Positions 37,989 to 47,419 of a stretch of DNA of 64,000 bases are shown here, in pieces. The notes under the pieces were generated by a model. That model was not told where the DNA came from. It made no database searches and was given only the letters and a program-made list of their open reading frames with translations. A program made the position numbers and the translations under genes. Within the stretch, counting starts at the first letter, position 1. Every line of letters starts with the position of its first letter. The DNA comes from Roseateles koreensis (lineage in GTDB: Bacteria > Pseudomonadota > Gammaproteobacteria > Burkholderiales > Burkholderiaceae_C), in the NCBI RefSeq assembly GCF_028595305.1, contig NZ_JAQQXS010000008.1, forward strand, positions 185,107 to 249,106. Direction: 5' to 3'.

Positions 37989-39146
37989 TCAAACCGCAGA
38001 GGACATGTTGGCCGGGGTGGCCGAGGCGATCACGCCGCCGCCCAGGCACACTTCACCGTCATACAGCACCAGGCTTTGGCCGGGCGTGACGGCCCATTGC
38101 GCCTGCGCAAAATCAACCCGGCATTGGCCCGGGGCCGGGGTGCCGGGATGAAGGGCGCAGGCCGCGTCAGCCTGGCGATAGCGCGTTTTGGCGCCATAGC
38201 CGCCAAATGGGGGTGCTGCGCCGGTCCAGGACAAATCGTCGGCCACCAGGCTCTGGCTCAGCAGCCAGGGGTGGTTGTGGCCTTGCACCACGTACAAGGT
38301 GTTGCTGGCCATGTCTTTGCGGGCGACAAACCAGGGCTCGTGCTCGCCACCGCCGCGCGGGGCGCCTTTTTCCTTCACCCCGCCAATGCCCAGGCCCTGG
38401 CGTTGCCCCAAGGTGTAAAAGGACAGGCCCAGGTGCTCGCCAAGCTTGCGGCCGCGGGCGTCTTTGATGGGCCCGGGTTGGTGAGCCAGATAGCGGTTCA
38501 AAAACTCGCGGAAGGGCCGCTCGCCGATGAAGCAGATACCGGTGGAGTCTTTCTTCTTGGCGTTGGGCAGGCCGATTTCTTCGGCGATGCGGCGCACCTC
38601 GGTCTTGTGTAACTCACCCACCGGAAACAGTGTTTTGGCGAGTTGCGCCTGATTCAGCCGATGCAAAAAGTAGCTTTGGTCCTTGCTGTTGTCCACGCCC
38701 TTGAGCAACTGGGTTTGTGCGCCAAGCAGCGGGTCGGTGACTTGCCGCACCCGCGCATAGTGCCCTGTGGCGATTTTTTCAGCGCCCAGGCGCATGGCAT
38801 GGTCCAGAAAGGCCTTGAACTTGATTTCGGCATTGCACAGCACGTCCGGATTGGGCGTGCGGCCGGCCTGGTATTCGCGCAAAAAGGCGGCAAAGACGCG
38901 GTCTTTGTAATCCGCCGCGAAGTTGACGTGCTCGATCTCGATGCCGATCACATCGGCGACAGCGGCGGCATCCACGAAGTCGATATTGGACGAACAGTAC
39001 TCGCTGTCGTCATCGTCTTCCCAGTTCTTCATGAAGATGCCCACCACTTCGTGCCCCTGCTGCTTGAGCAAATAGGCGGTGACGGCCGAGTCCACGCCGC
39101 CGGAGAGGCCGACGACGATGCGTTGTTTCTTGTCCTGCAAACTCAT
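37989..39146 (-). CDS. mnmA: tRNA-uridine 2-sulfurtransferase MnmA
   Basis: A 385-residue enzyme that thiolates U34 of tRNA Lys, Glu and Gln with sulfur from the IscS/Tus relay. The PP-loop [18 protein letters not shown] is near residue 12. The catalytic Cys pair lies in [12 protein letters not shown] and [12 protein letters not shown]. The substrate-recognition stretch [12 protein letters not shown] is intact. ATG at 39146 (MSLQDKKQR) fits the family; a frame start six codons upstream is less likely. Confidence 0.96.
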   Translation of the reverse strand: MSLQDKKQRIVVGLSGGVDSAVTAYLLKQQGHEVVGIFMKNWEDDDDSEYCSSNIDFVDAAAVADVIGIEIEHVNFAADYKDRVFAAFLREYQAGRTPNPDVLCNAEIKFKAFLDHAMRLGAEKIATGHYARVRQVTDPLLGAQTQLLKGVDNSKDQSYFLHRLNQAQLAKTLFPVGELHKTEVRRIAEEIGLPNAKKKDSTGICFIGERPFREFLNRYLAHQPGPIKDARGRKLGEHLGLSFYTLGQRQGLGIGGVKEKGAPRGGGEHEPWFVARKDMASNTLYVVQGHNHPWLLSQSLVADDLSWTGAAPPFGGYGAKTRYRQADAACALHPGTPAPGQCRVDFAQAQWAVTPGQSLVLYDGEVCLGGGVIASATPANMSSAV

Positions 39147-39191
39147 GCCGCGATTGTCCCGCATCGCGCGGGCGCTTGCCGGGCGTCGAAT

Positions 39192-39695
39192 TCAGCCCTT
39201 GACCTGGGGCTTGTAAAGACTCGGGTCCACATGGATCAGGTCCAGCGGCAGGCGCTTGCCGGCGAGGTGGTCTTCAATGCAATGCAGCACCAAGGGGCTG
39301 CGGTGGCGTGCGGCGCTGGCGCGAACCTCGTCGATGCTCATCCACACGGTGCGGACAATGCCCTTGTCTAGCACCCAACCGGGCACCTCTTCGCTCGCCA
39401 CACCGGAAAAGGCCAGACGGAGGTAGGTGACATCCTCTAAAGAGGCGGCCGGCCGGACAAACCGGGCCATGTAGACGCCCAGCAAGGCCTGCGGCGTGAA
39501 GTGCCTGCCGGTCTCTTCGAGCGCCTCGCGAACGGCGCCTTCTTGCGGCGATTCTCCTGGGTCGAGGTGGCCGGCGGGGTTGTTCAGCTGCAGGCCTTCG
39601 GGGGTCTCTTCTTCGACCAGCAGATAGCGCCCGCCATGCTCAATGATGGCCGCGACGGTGACGGCGGGTTTCCAGCGTTCAGTGTTGTTTGGCAT
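39192..39695 (-). CDS. NUDIX hydrolase
   Basis: A 167-residue cytoplasmic pyrophosphohydrolase. The Nudix box runs from GHLDPGESPQEGAVREALEE through TG (~residues 42-63) with all catalytic Glu in place. The N-terminal TVAAIIEHGGRYLLVEEETPEG is like NudJ, which hydrolyses nucleoside and thiamine diphosphates and is often found beside mnmA in proteobacteria (family knowledge). It lies 45 bases upstream of mnmA on the same strand, so the two are probably co-transcribed. Confidence 0.92.
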   Translation of the reverse strand: MPNNTERWKPAVTVAAIIEHGGRYLLVEEETPEGLQLNNPAGHLDPGESPQEGAVREALEETGRHFTPQALLGVYMARFVRPAASLEDVTYLRLAFSGVASEEVPGWVLDKGIVRTVWMSIDEVRASAARHRSPLVLHCIEDHLAGKRLPLDLIHVDPSLYKPQVKG

Positions 39696-39847
39696 CTGCA
39701 GTCCCTGGCTTGTACGGGTGACAAGTAAACCCCCTATTGTGTAAGCTGAATCGAGGCAGAGACTCTGTCAACGTTGCAGAGCGAGGGTTTTATAACTTGG
39801 TCTTTTGGCGGTACCCCTGCGGGGTGCGGCCCAGGAGGGATTGATTC

Positions 39848-40966
39848 ATGTTGATTGGAGTTCCGCGCGAAAGTGCGGCCGGTGAGACACGGGTGGCCGC
39901 AACGCCAGAAACCGTCAAGAAGCTCAAGGCCCAAGGCCATGTGCTGCGGGTTGAACAAGGCGCCGGCCTGGCTGCCAGTGTGACAGACGAGGCCTACGCC
40001 GCCGCTGGCGCAGAGATCGTTGATCGCGCTGCAGCCTTTGCCTCCGATCTGCTGCTGAAAGTGCGCAGCCCCGACACCGATGAGCTGGCGCTGGTCAAAC
40101 CAGGCACGGCCTTGGTGGGCATGCTCAATCCGTTTGACAAAGACGGTTTGGCGCGTCTCGCGGCGGCTCAGCTGACCAGCTTTGCGCTGGAGGCCGCCCC
40201 GCGTACCTCGCGCGCGCAGAGCATGGACGTGTTGAGCTCGCAGGCCAATATTGCCGGCTACAAGGCAGTGATGATGGCGGCGGAGCGGTATCAACGTTTT
40301 TTCCCCATGCTGATGACGGCGGCGGGCACAGTCAAGGCCGCCCGCGTGGTGATTCTGGGTGTGGGCGTGGCGGGCTTGCAAGCCATTGCCACGGCCAAGC
40401 GCCTGGGCGCCGTGATCGAGGCCTCGGATGTGCGGCCTTCCGTCAAGGAGCAGGTTGAATCGCTGGGCGGCAAATTCATCGAAGTGTCTTATGACACGGC
40501 TGAAGAAAAAGAAGCCGCCGAGGGTGTGGGCGGTTACGCCCGGCCCATGCCGCAAAGTTGGTTGGATCGCCAAAAAATCGAAGTCGCCAAGCGCGTGGCG
40601 CAGGCTGATGTGGTGATCACCACCGCGCTGATTCCCGGCCGCGCTGCGCCGGTGCTGGTCAGTGAAGAGATGGTGCGCAGTATGAAGCCGGGCTCGGTCA
40701 TCGTCGACTTGGCGGCGGCGGCTGGCGGCAATTGCCCGCTGACCGAAGCAGGCAAGACGGTGGTCAAACATGGCGTGACGCTGGTGGGTGAAACCAATTT
40801 GCCCGCGCTGGTGGCGGCGGATGCCTCGGCCTTGTACGCCCGCAATATTCTCGACTTCTTGAAGCTGGTGATCACCAAAGAAGGCACGCTCGACGTGCCG
40901 ATGGATGACGACATCGTGGCAGCTTGCCTGATGACGCAGGCCGGTGAAGTGAAAGCAAGGAAATAA
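39848..40966 (+). CDS. pntAA: NAD(P) transhydrogenase subunit alpha part 1
   Basis: NAD(H)-binding peripheral subunit (372 residues) of the proton-translocating transhydrogenase, which makes NADPH from NADH using the proton gradient. The alanine-dehydrogenase-like fold shows MLIGVPRESAAGETRVAATP, the QANIAGYKAVMMAAERY region, and the Rossmann motif ILGVGVAGLQAIATAKRLGA (~165). The alpha chain is split into two genes, as in Rhodospirillum, not fused as in E. coli. GGAGG lies twelve bases before the ATG. Confidence 0.96.
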   Translation: MLIGVPRESAAGETRVAATPETVKKLKAQGHVLRVEQGAGLAASVTDEAYAAAGAEIVDRAAAFASDLLLKVRSPDTDELALVKPGTALVGMLNPFDKDGLARLAAAQLTSFALEAAPRTSRAQSMDVLSSQANIAGYKAVMMAAERYQRFFPMLMTAAGTVKAARVVILGVGVAGLQAIATAKRLGAVIEASDVRPSVKEQVESLGGKFIEVSYDTAEEKEAAEGVGGYARPMPQSWLDRQKIEVAKRVAQADVVITTALIPGRAAPVLVSEEMVRSMKPGSVIVDLAAAAGGNCPLTEAGKTVVKHGVTLVGETNLPALVAADASALYARNILDFLKLVITKEGTLDVPMDDDIVAACLMTQAGEVKARK

Positions 40967-40970
40967 GCGC

Positions 40971-41294
40971 ATGGAACACATCGTCAACCCCACCGTCACC
41001 AACCTGATCATCTTCGTGCTGGCCATCTATGTCGGCTATCACGTGGTCTGGACGGTCACGCCTGCTTTGCACACACCGCTGATGGCGGTGACCAACGCGA
41101 TCTCGGCCATCGTCATCGTCGGCGCCATGCTGGCTGCTGCGCTGACGCAAACCGATCTGGGTAAATTCATGGGCACGCTGGCGGTTGCGCTGGCTGCCGT
41201 CAACGTGTTCGGCGGCTTCCTCGTGACGAGGCGGATGCTGGAAATGTTCAAGAAGAAAGACAAGAAGGCCGCCGAGGGAGCCAAGAAGCCATGA
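40971..41294 (+). CDS. pntAB: NAD(P) transhydrogenase subunit alpha part 2
   Basis: A 107-residue membrane subunit with three hydrophobic segments (NLIIFVLAIYVGYHVVW, AISAIVIVGAMLAAAL, LAVALAAVNVFGGFLV) and a Lys-rich tail. It forms part of the proton channel with PntB. It lies four bases after pntAA and overlaps the pntB start by four bases. Confidence 0.95.
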   Translation: MEHIVNPTVTNLIIFVLAIYVGYHVVWTVTPALHTPLMAVTNAISAIVIVGAMLAAALTQTDLGKFMGTLAVALAAVNVFGGFLVTRRMLEMFKKKDKKAAEGAKKP

Positions 41295-42718
41295 GTCTGA
41301 ATCTCGTCACTCTGTTGTATCTGCTTGCCAGCGTCTGCTTCATTCAGGCGCTCAAGGGCCTGTCGCATCCAACCACCTCAATCCGGGGCAATCTGTTCGG
41401 CATGGTGGGTATGACCATCGCTGGGCTGACCACGGCGGCCCTGATCGTCAAATTGGCTGACGGCAACGCCTTCGGCTTGAGCTATGTGTTGGCCGGCTTG
41501 GTGATCGGCGGCGGCTTGGGCGCCTATATGGCGAACAAGGTCGAAATGACCAAGATGCCCGAGTTGGTGGCCTTCATGCACAGCATGATCGGCCTGGCGG
41601 CGGTGTTCATCGCCGCCACGGCGGTGCTGGAGCCCGCAGCCTTTGGCATCACCGTCGCGGGGAGCAGCACCATTCCGGGCGGCAACCGGGTTGAGCTGGC
41701 CTTGGGCGCCTTCATCGGCGCAGTCACCTTCAGTGGCTCGGTCATCGCCTTCGGCAAGTTGTCGGGCAAGTACAAGTTCCGGCTTTTCCAAGGGGCGCCG
41801 GTGTCCTTCACCGGGCAACACAAGCTGAATCTGGCGCTCGGCCTGGCGGCGGTGGTCAGCTGCTATGGCTTCTGGGAAACCCAGTCTTGGGCCGCCTTCA
41901 ACACCATCCTGGTCATTGGCTTCGCGTTGGGCGTGCTGCTGATCATCCCGATCGGTGGCGCTGACATGCCGGTGGTGGTGTCCATGCTGAACAGCTATTC
42001 GGGCTGGGCAGCGGCAGGCATTGGCTTCTCGCTCAACAACAGCATGTTGATCATTGCGGGTTCGCTGGTGGGCTCTTCGGGCGCGATCCTGAGCTACATC
42101 ATGTGCAAGGCCATGAACCGCAGCTTCTTCAACGTGATTGGCGGCGGTTTTGGCGGCGATACGACCAGCGCTGCGGCCGGTGGCGCGGTGCAGCGCAACG
42201 TCAAGAGCGGTAGCGCTGACGATGCCGCCTTTGTGCTCAGCAATGCTGAAACCGTGATCATCGTGCCCGGTTACGGCCTGGCCGTGGCGCGCGCCCAGCA
42301 TGCGGTCAAGGAGCTGGCCCAAAAGCTCACTGACCATGGCGTCACCGTGAAATACGCCATTCACCCGGTGGCGGGCCGCATGCCCGGCCACATGAATGTG
42401 CTGCTGGCCGAGGCCGAGGTGCCGTATGACCAGGTGTTTGAGATGGAAGACATCAACGCTGAGTTCGGCCAGGCCGATGTCGCCATCATCCTGGGCGCCA
42501 ACGACGTGGTGAACCCTGCCGCGCATGTGAAGGGCAGCCCCATCTACGGCATGCCCATCCTGGAGGCGTTCAAGGCCAAGACGGTCATCGTCAACAAGCG
42601 AAGCATGGCGGCGGGCTATGCCGGCCTCGACAACGAACTCTTCTACATGGACAAAACCATGATGGTGTTCGGCGACGCCAAGAAGGTGGTCGAGGACATG
42701 GTCAAAGCGGTGGAGTGA
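41291..42718 (+). CDS. pntB: NAD(P) transhydrogenase subunit beta
   Basis: A 475-residue subunit with about nine membrane helices (1-260) and a C-terminal NADP(H)-binding domain (~295-475). The NADP site is IIVPGYGLAVARAQHAVKEL, followed by HPVAGRMPGHMNVLLAEA and GANDVVNPAA. The protein completes the pntAA-pntAB-pntB operon. A GC-rich hairpin follows the stop. Confidence 0.96.
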   Translation: MSLNLVTLLYLLASVCFIQALKGLSHPTTSIRGNLFGMVGMTIAGLTTAALIVKLADGNAFGLSYVLAGLVIGGGLGAYMANKVEMTKMPELVAFMHSMIGLAAVFIAATAVLEPAAFGITVAGSSTIPGGNRVELALGAFIGAVTFSGSVIAFGKLSGKYKFRLFQGAPVSFTGQHKLNLALGLAAVVSCYGFWETQSWAAFNTILVIGFALGVLLIIPIGGADMPVVVSMLNSYSGWAAAGIGFSLNNSMLIIAGSLVGSSGAILSYIMCKAMNRSFFNVIGGGFGGDTTSAAAGGAVQRNVKSGSADDAAFVLSNAETVIIVPGYGLAVARAQHAVKELAQKLTDHGVTVKYAIHPVAGRMPGHMNVLLAEAEVPYDQVFEMEDINAEFGQADVAIILGANDVVNPAAHVKGSPIYGMPILEAFKAKTVIVNKRSMAAGYAGLDNELFYMDKTMMVFGDAKKVVEDMVKAVE

Positions 42719-42725
42719 GTCTGGC

Positions 42726-42746
42726 TGCCGCGCTAACTGCGCGGCA
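42726..42746 (+). terminator. Hairpin after pntB, possible terminator
   Basis: An 8-bp GC-rich stem (TGCCGCGC at 42726-42733 with GCGCGGCA at 42739-42746) around the loop TAACT, eight bases after the pntB stop. It lacks a T run, so its strength as a terminator is doubtful. Confidence 0.5.
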
Positions 42747-42808
42747 AGTCATCGCTGGGGCGTTGGACCGCCCACCCGTTTGATCCTCCGACGGCGCAAG
42801 TGTTGCTG

Positions 42809-42820
42809 ATTGCGCGCAAT
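42809..42820. promoter_or_regulatory. 12-bp palindrome upstream of fadD
   Basis: ATTGCGCGCAAT is a perfect palindrome in the fadD upstream region, about 130 bases before the start. A second imperfect dyad, TGTCG-N7-CGACA, lies at 42881-42897. Either could bind a dimeric regulator of fatty-acid genes; no regulator is identified. Confidence 0.35.
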
Positions 42821-42951
42821 GCCCTTTCCTGGGGGCGAGATGTTTGCTTTCTTCATCTTTTTTGACACGCCCGAGGCGGCTGTCGAAACGTCCGACAATG
42901 GGCTTGTCAGCAATAGGTCAGAATTCAGGGATAGCTAGGAGACTGCAAAAG

Positions 42952-44634
42952 ATGGAGAAGATTTGGCTGAAGAACTACTCTGAGGGGGTTCCAGCAGAGG
43001 TGGATGCGTCGAGGTACCCGTCCCTGGTGGACTTGATGGACTCGGCGTTCAAGAAATTCCCGAGCCTGCCTGCGTACAAGATGATGGGCCGGCAGCTGAG
43101 TTTTGGTCAGCTGGACGAGGCTTCGCGCGCACTGGCAGCTTATTTCCAGAGCTTGGGCCTCGAAAAGGGTGACCGTATCGCCCTGATGATGCCCAACGTG
43201 ATGCAGTACCCGGTGGCCGTAGCCGCCGTCTTGCGGGCGGGTTATGTGGTGGTCAATGTGAACCCCCTGTACACGCCGCGTGAACTGGAGCATCAACTGA
43301 AGGACGCTGGCGCCAAGGCCATCGTGATTCTGGAGAACTTTGCGTCGACCCTGCAGCAGGTGATCAAGCAGGTCCCGACCCAGCACGTCGTGTTGGCCTC
43401 GATGGGCGAGATGCTGGGCTTTCCCAAGGGCATGATCGTCAACTACGTGCTGCGTAAGGTCAAGAAGATGGTGCCGGCCTTTGAGTTGCCGGGTGCCGTG
43501 ACTTTCAAAGATGCGGTTGCCAAAGGGCGCAGCCTGACGTACCGGGCCCCGGCGATTGCCGCCAATGACATCGCCGTGCTGCAGTACACCGGCGGCACGA
43601 CCGGCGTGTCCAAGGGCGCTGTGCTGCTGCACCGCAATTTGGTGGCCAACGTCATGCAGGCCGAGGCTTGGTACAAGCCCGCGCTCAGCAAAATCCCCGC
43701 GGGCGAGCAGTTGGTCAGCGTCTGCGCGCTGCCGCTGTATCACATCTTCGGGTTCACCACCAACATGATGCTGTCCATGCATGTGGGCGGCTGCAATGTG
43801 TTGATTCCCAATCCGCGAGATCTTTCCGGCGTGTTCAAGGAACTGGCCCAGCATCGCTTTCACAGCCTGCCTGCGGTCAACACCTTGTTCATGGGCATGG
43901 CGAACCACCCTGAATTCAAGACCGTCGATTGGAGCCATTTGGTGATCGCCGTGGGCGGCGGTATGGCGGTGCAGCAGGCTACAGCCAAGCTGTGGCTGGA
44001 AAAAACCGGCTGCCCCATCTGCGAGGGCTACGGCTTGTCCGAAACCTCCCCGATTGTCAGCTGCAACCCGACCGACAGCAAGGCCTACACCGGAACTATC
44101 GGCTTGCCGATGCCCAGCACCGACATGTGCTTGCTGGACGATAGTGGCCAGGAAGTGGCACCCGGCAGCTCCGGTGAAATCGCTATCCGCGGCCCGCAGG
44201 TGATGGCTGGCTACTGGCAGCGTCCCGACGAAACCGCCCAGGTCATGACGCCGGACGGCTTCTTCCGCACAGGCGATATTGGCATGGTCGATGAACGCGG
44301 CTACTTCAAGATTGTCGATCGCAAGAAAGACATGATCCTGGTCAGCGGCTTCAACGTCTACCCGAATGAAATCGAAGACGTCCTCACCCAGATGGACGGC
44401 GTGCTGGAGTGTGCGTCGGTCGGCATTGCCGACGACAAGGCGGGCGAAGCGGTCAAGGTGGTGATCGTCAAGAAGAACCCCGACCTCACCGAAGCGGATG
44501 TGCGCGCTTATTGCGAAGCCAATCTGACGGGCTACAAGCGGCCGAAGATCATTGAGTTCCGCAGCGAGTTGCCCAAGACGCCTGTGGGCAAGATCTTGCG
44601 GCGCGAGTTGCGCGACGCGAAGAAGTCGGCTTGA
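42952..44634 (+). CDS. fadD: Long-chain acyl-CoA synthetase FadD
   Basis: A 560-residue AMP-forming ligase that activates fatty acids to acyl-CoA for beta-oxidation at the inner membrane. The P-loop-like motif is LQYTGGTTGVSKGAVLLH (~205-222), the A5 region is EGYGLSETSPIVSCNP, and the hinge/A8 region is YFKIVDRKKDMILVSGFNVYPNEIE (~455-480). The lysine motif is PKTPVGKILRREL near the end. ATG at 42952 is chosen because AGGAG lies eleven bases upstream and it matches the family N-terminus. Confidence 0.96.
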   Translation: MEKIWLKNYSEGVPAEVDASRYPSLVDLMDSAFKKFPSLPAYKMMGRQLSFGQLDEASRALAAYFQSLGLEKGDRIALMMPNVMQYPVAVAAVLRAGYVVVNVNPLYTPRELEHQLKDAGAKAIVILENFASTLQQVIKQVPTQHVVLASMGEMLGFPKGMIVNYVLRKVKKMVPAFELPGAVTFKDAVAKGRSLTYRAPAIAANDIAVLQYTGGTTGVSKGAVLLHRNLVANVMQAEAWYKPALSKIPAGEQLVSVCALPLYHIFGFTTNMMLSMHVGGCNVLIPNPRDLSGVFKELAQHRFHSLPAVNTLFMGMANHPEFKTVDWSHLVIAVGGGMAVQQATAKLWLEKTGCPICEGYGLSETSPIVSCNPTDSKAYTGTIGLPMPSTDMCLLDDSGQEVAPGSSGEIAIRGPQVMAGYWQRPDETAQVMTPDGFFRTGDIGMVDERGYFKIVDRKKDMILVSGFNVYPNEIEDVLTQMDGVLECASVGIADDKAGEAVKVVIVKKNPDLTEADVRAYCEANLTGYKRPKIIEFRSELPKTPVGKILRRELRDAKKSA

Positions 44635-44652
44635 CGATCGGCTGAAACTCAG

Positions 44653-45189
44653 GTGCTGACGCAACGTTTTCAGCGCTCGCCCGCGGGGCGGGTCGAAGTG
44701 CAGGCCCGTCAGCTGGGCCTCTCACGCAGTGCTCGCAATCTCTTGCTGGTGCTGGATGCCACCCGCCCGGCGGGTGAATGGCTGGGGCTGGTTCAAGGGG
44801 CGACCGAGGCCGATCTGGCGCAGTTGCTGGCGCACGGCTTGTTGACGGATACAGCCGCTGCCGCTGTTACTACTACCGTCACGCCGGCCACCGCCGAAGT
44901 TCTTCAAACGCCCGCGCGCCCGGAGCCTTTTGAGGCGACCTTGCCCGCCGAGGCGGCTGCGCCCACGCAATCCGGCCTGGGCCATGCCGAGCTCTACGGC
45001 TTCATGACCCGCCATGCCAAGCAGTATCTGGGCTTGATCAAGGGGTATCGCATGGTGCTGGAGGTCGAGCGCTGTGCCGATCTGGCGGCCTTGCGCAACA
45101 TGGCTGATCGCTTTGTGGGTGAGGTTCAACAAGCGCAAGGCGAGGTGGTCGCGGAGCAGGTCCGGCGCGCCTTGGGGATGCGGGCCTGA
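44653..45189 (+). CDS. Hypothetical protein downstream of fadD
   Basis: A 178-residue cytoplasmic protein of no recognised family. It has an N-terminal segment rich in Arg/Leu (SRSARNLLLVLDATRPAGEWL), an Ala/Thr-rich linker (~70-110), and a helical C-terminal domain (HAELYGFMTRHAKQYLGLIKGYRMVLEVERCADLAALRNMADRFV). No signal or membrane helix. The start is taken as GTG at 44653 and is uncertain. It lies 18 bases after fadD and 40 bases before rsmE on the same strand, so it is probably in their operon. Confidence 0.6.
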   Translation: MLTQRFQRSPAGRVEVQARQLGLSRSARNLLLVLDATRPAGEWLGLVQGATEADLAQLLAHGLLTDTAAAAVTTTVTPATAEVLQTPARPEPFEATLPAEAAAPTQSGLGHAELYGFMTRHAKQYLGLIKGYRMVLEVERCADLAALRNMADRFVGEVQQAQGEVVAEQVRRALGMRA

Positions 45190-45229
45190 ACTTGCGGCAC
45201 ACTTGAGGGCACGTACTTCACGCCCTGCC

Positions 45230-46000
45230 ATGCTGCCCCGTCTACACGTCGATATTCCACTGACCGCATCCTCGGACGGTCCTGACTCTACCCTCCGTGA
45301 ACTGAACCTGCCTGCGGGCGCGGCGCGCCACGTGCAGGTGTTGCGCCTGCAGCCCGGCGCTGCGCTCACCTTGTTTGATGGCTCCGGTTTTGAATGGCAG
45401 GCAGAGGTGCTACGTATGGGCCGCAGCGAGGTGACGGTTCATTTGCATGCCCGTCAATGGGTGCACCGCGAACTGCCTCACGCCGTGACCCTGTGCGTGG
45501 TGATGCCCGCCAACGACCGGATGGACGGTGTCATCGAGAAGGCAACCGAGTTGGGTGCGGCGGCGGTCCAACCGTTGATGAGCGAGCGCTCGGTGCTGCG
45601 CTTGGCGGGTGAGCGCGCCGACAAAAAGCAAGCGCACTGGCAAGGCGTGGCGGTGGCCGCCTGTGAGCAAAGCGGGCGCAGTGTGGTGCCCCGAATCGAG
45701 TCGGTACAAACACTGGCGCAGTGGCTGCACAAACTGCCGCCCCACGACCCGCAGCAACAGCGCCGCTGGTTGCTCAGCCCGACGGCAGCCAAGCCCTTGC
45801 GTGAACTGGCGCAAACCCCCGCGCAGGCCCAAGCTACTTCAACCCTGGTTTTGTCTGGCCCTGAAGGTGGCTTGAGTCCTGCCGAAGAACAATCGGCACG
45901 AGCGCTGGGATTTGAGGCCGTGCAACTGGGGCCGCGCATTCTGCGTGCCGACACCGCGCCGTTGGCGGTGCTGGGCTGGCTGGCGCTGCAGTCCGTTTAG
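45230..46000 (+). CDS. rsmE: 16S rRNA (uracil-1498-N3)-methyltransferase RsmE
   Basis: A 256-residue SPOUT methyltransferase that modifies U1498 of 16S rRNA. The N-terminal PUA-like part has LPAGAARHVQVLRLQPGAALTLFDGSG. The SPOUT domain has VMPANDRMDGVIEKATELGAAAVQPL and the knot with LVLSGPEGGLSPAEE and LGPRILRADTAPLAVLG. ATG at 45230 fits the family's MPRLHV-like start. Confidence 0.95.
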   Translation: MLPRLHVDIPLTASSDGPDSTLRELNLPAGAARHVQVLRLQPGAALTLFDGSGFEWQAEVLRMGRSEVTVHLHARQWVHRELPHAVTLCVVMPANDRMDGVIEKATELGAAAVQPLMSERSVLRLAGERADKKQAHWQGVAVAACEQSGRSVVPRIESVQTLAQWLHKLPPHDPQQQRRWLLSPTAAKPLRELAQTPAQAQATSTLVLSGPEGGLSPAEEQSARALGFEAVQLGPRILRADTAPLAVLGWLALQSV

Positions 46001-46022
46001 TCCGTTTGAGAAGCCCTTCGGC

Positions 46023-47297
46023 TCAGGCCGTGGTGCCTTCCTCGCCCGTGGGCTTGGGCGTTCGTGCCGAGCCTTTGACCAGGTCGAAACGGAATAGGCG
46101 GCACTCGATCGGGCCATTCCACATCGGCACGCGCCGGGATTCTTTCAGGCGCATTTTGCTGGGCAACTTCATGTCGGGGCACAGCAGCCAAGCGGTCCAG
46201 CCTGCGGGGTTCTCGGTGTAGCTGCGCTTCCAGTGGGCGGACAAGCGGGGGAAGAAGTCTTCCTCTGCATCGCGCTGCTCAGAGCCTGACGCGTCGCGGT
46301 AGGCCGCTGCTTTACCGCGCACCTCAATGCGCTCGCCGTAAGGCGGGTTCATCATCAAAGTGCCTGGCATGCCTTCGGGCAATTCGGGCGCGGAGCGTTC
46401 CAGCGCATCGCCGCCGTTGAATTGGATGTACTGGGCCACACCGGCACGTTCGGCGTTGCGGCGGGCGAAGTCCACCATGCGGAAGGCCACATCGCTGCAG
46501 AAGATGGGCACGGCAGGCGCATGTTCACGGTCTTTGGCGGCTTGCTTGATGGCTTGCCAACGACCGCGCAGGGGCACAAAGGGCAGTTGCCGCTCGAAGG
46601 CGAAGCGGCGTTGCATGCCGGCCGCCATGCCGCAGGCAATCTGCGCGGCTTCTACCGCGATGGTGCCGGAGCCGCAGCAGGGGTCGTGCAAGGCGCCGCC
46701 CGTCTCGGGCGTGCCCTTCCAACCTGCGGCGGCCAGCATGGCGGCTGCCAGTGTCTCTTTGAGCGGGGCGTCACCCTTGTCTTCGCGCCAACCGCGCTTG
46801 AAAAGGGGTTCGCCCGAGGTGTCCACATACAGCGTGGCGTACTCTTCGCTCAAGTGCAGCATCACGGGCAGGTCCGGGAAGCGCGTGTCCACGCTGGGCC
46901 GCTCGCCATGCACATCACGCAACACATCGCAGATGGCATCTTTGACCCGCAGGGTGGCGAAGTTCAAGCTGCGCAGCGGCGAGCGTTGCGCCGTTGTGTC
47001 CACCCGAATGGTTTCGGCCGGGGTGATCCATTTCGACCAATCCACCCGCAAGGCCAACGCATAGATATCGTCCTCATGACGGTAGCCCCCGTCGATCAAC
47101 TCGATCAGCACCCGTTGCGCCAATCGGCTCTCCAGATTGAGCTTCATGACCCCTTCCAGATTGCTGCGCACGGCCACGCCACCGCGCAAGGCTTCTGTGT
47201 GTGCGCCGGGCAAAATGCCACGCACCTCGGCTTCGAGCCAGGGCTCGACGCCTGAGGCGCAGGAAACAAACAGGTGCAATTTATCGGTGGCTAGCAT
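46023..47297 (-). CDS. 23S rRNA guanine-N2 methyltransferase (RlmL-like, THUMP domain)
   Basis: A 424-residue SAM-dependent methyltransferase. The N-terminal ferredoxin-like/THUMP region (~1-165) has LHLFVSCASGVEPWLEAEV. The catalytic domain has the SAM-binding loop ALHDPCCGSGTIAVEAA (~205) and the catalytic MNPPYGERI (~315). It corresponds to the N-terminal half of E. coli RlmKL, which makes m2G2445, and lacks the RlmK half. Convergent with rsmE. Confidence 0.9.
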   Translation of the reverse strand: MLATDKLHLFVSCASGVEPWLEAEVRGILPGAHTEALRGGVAVRSNLEGVMKLNLESRLAQRVLIELIDGGYRHEDDIYALALRVDWSKWITPAETIRVDTTAQRSPLRSLNFATLRVKDAICDVLRDVHGERPSVDTRFPDLPVMLHLSEEYATLYVDTSGEPLFKRGWREDKGDAPLKETLAAAMLAAAGWKGTPETGGALHDPCCGSGTIAVEAAQIACGMAAGMQRRFAFERQLPFVPLRGRWQAIKQAAKDREHAPAVPIFCSDVAFRMVDFARRNAERAGVAQYIQFNGGDALERSAPELPEGMPGTLMMNPPYGERIEVRGKAAAYRDASGSEQRDAEEDFFPRLSAHWKRSYTENPAGWTAWLLCPDMKLPSKMRLKESRRVPMWNGPIECRLFRFDLVKGSARTPKPTGEEGTTA

Positions 47298-47419
47298 GGG
47301 CGGGCAAGTTCCTGCAGCGCAGCGGCTGCCTGAAGTGGAAAAGGTCGGACAAGGGTGGATTGTCCCAGTTTGAGGCGACGCCCGCCCGCCACTTCGCAGT
47401 TTGGACGTTCAAGAGCCGG

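Noticed and set aside
42925..44664. Long open frame antisense to fadD (about 579 residues)
   Set aside because: Shadow of a conserved gene with all catalytic motifs on the plus strand; no ribosome site and an unlikely composition.
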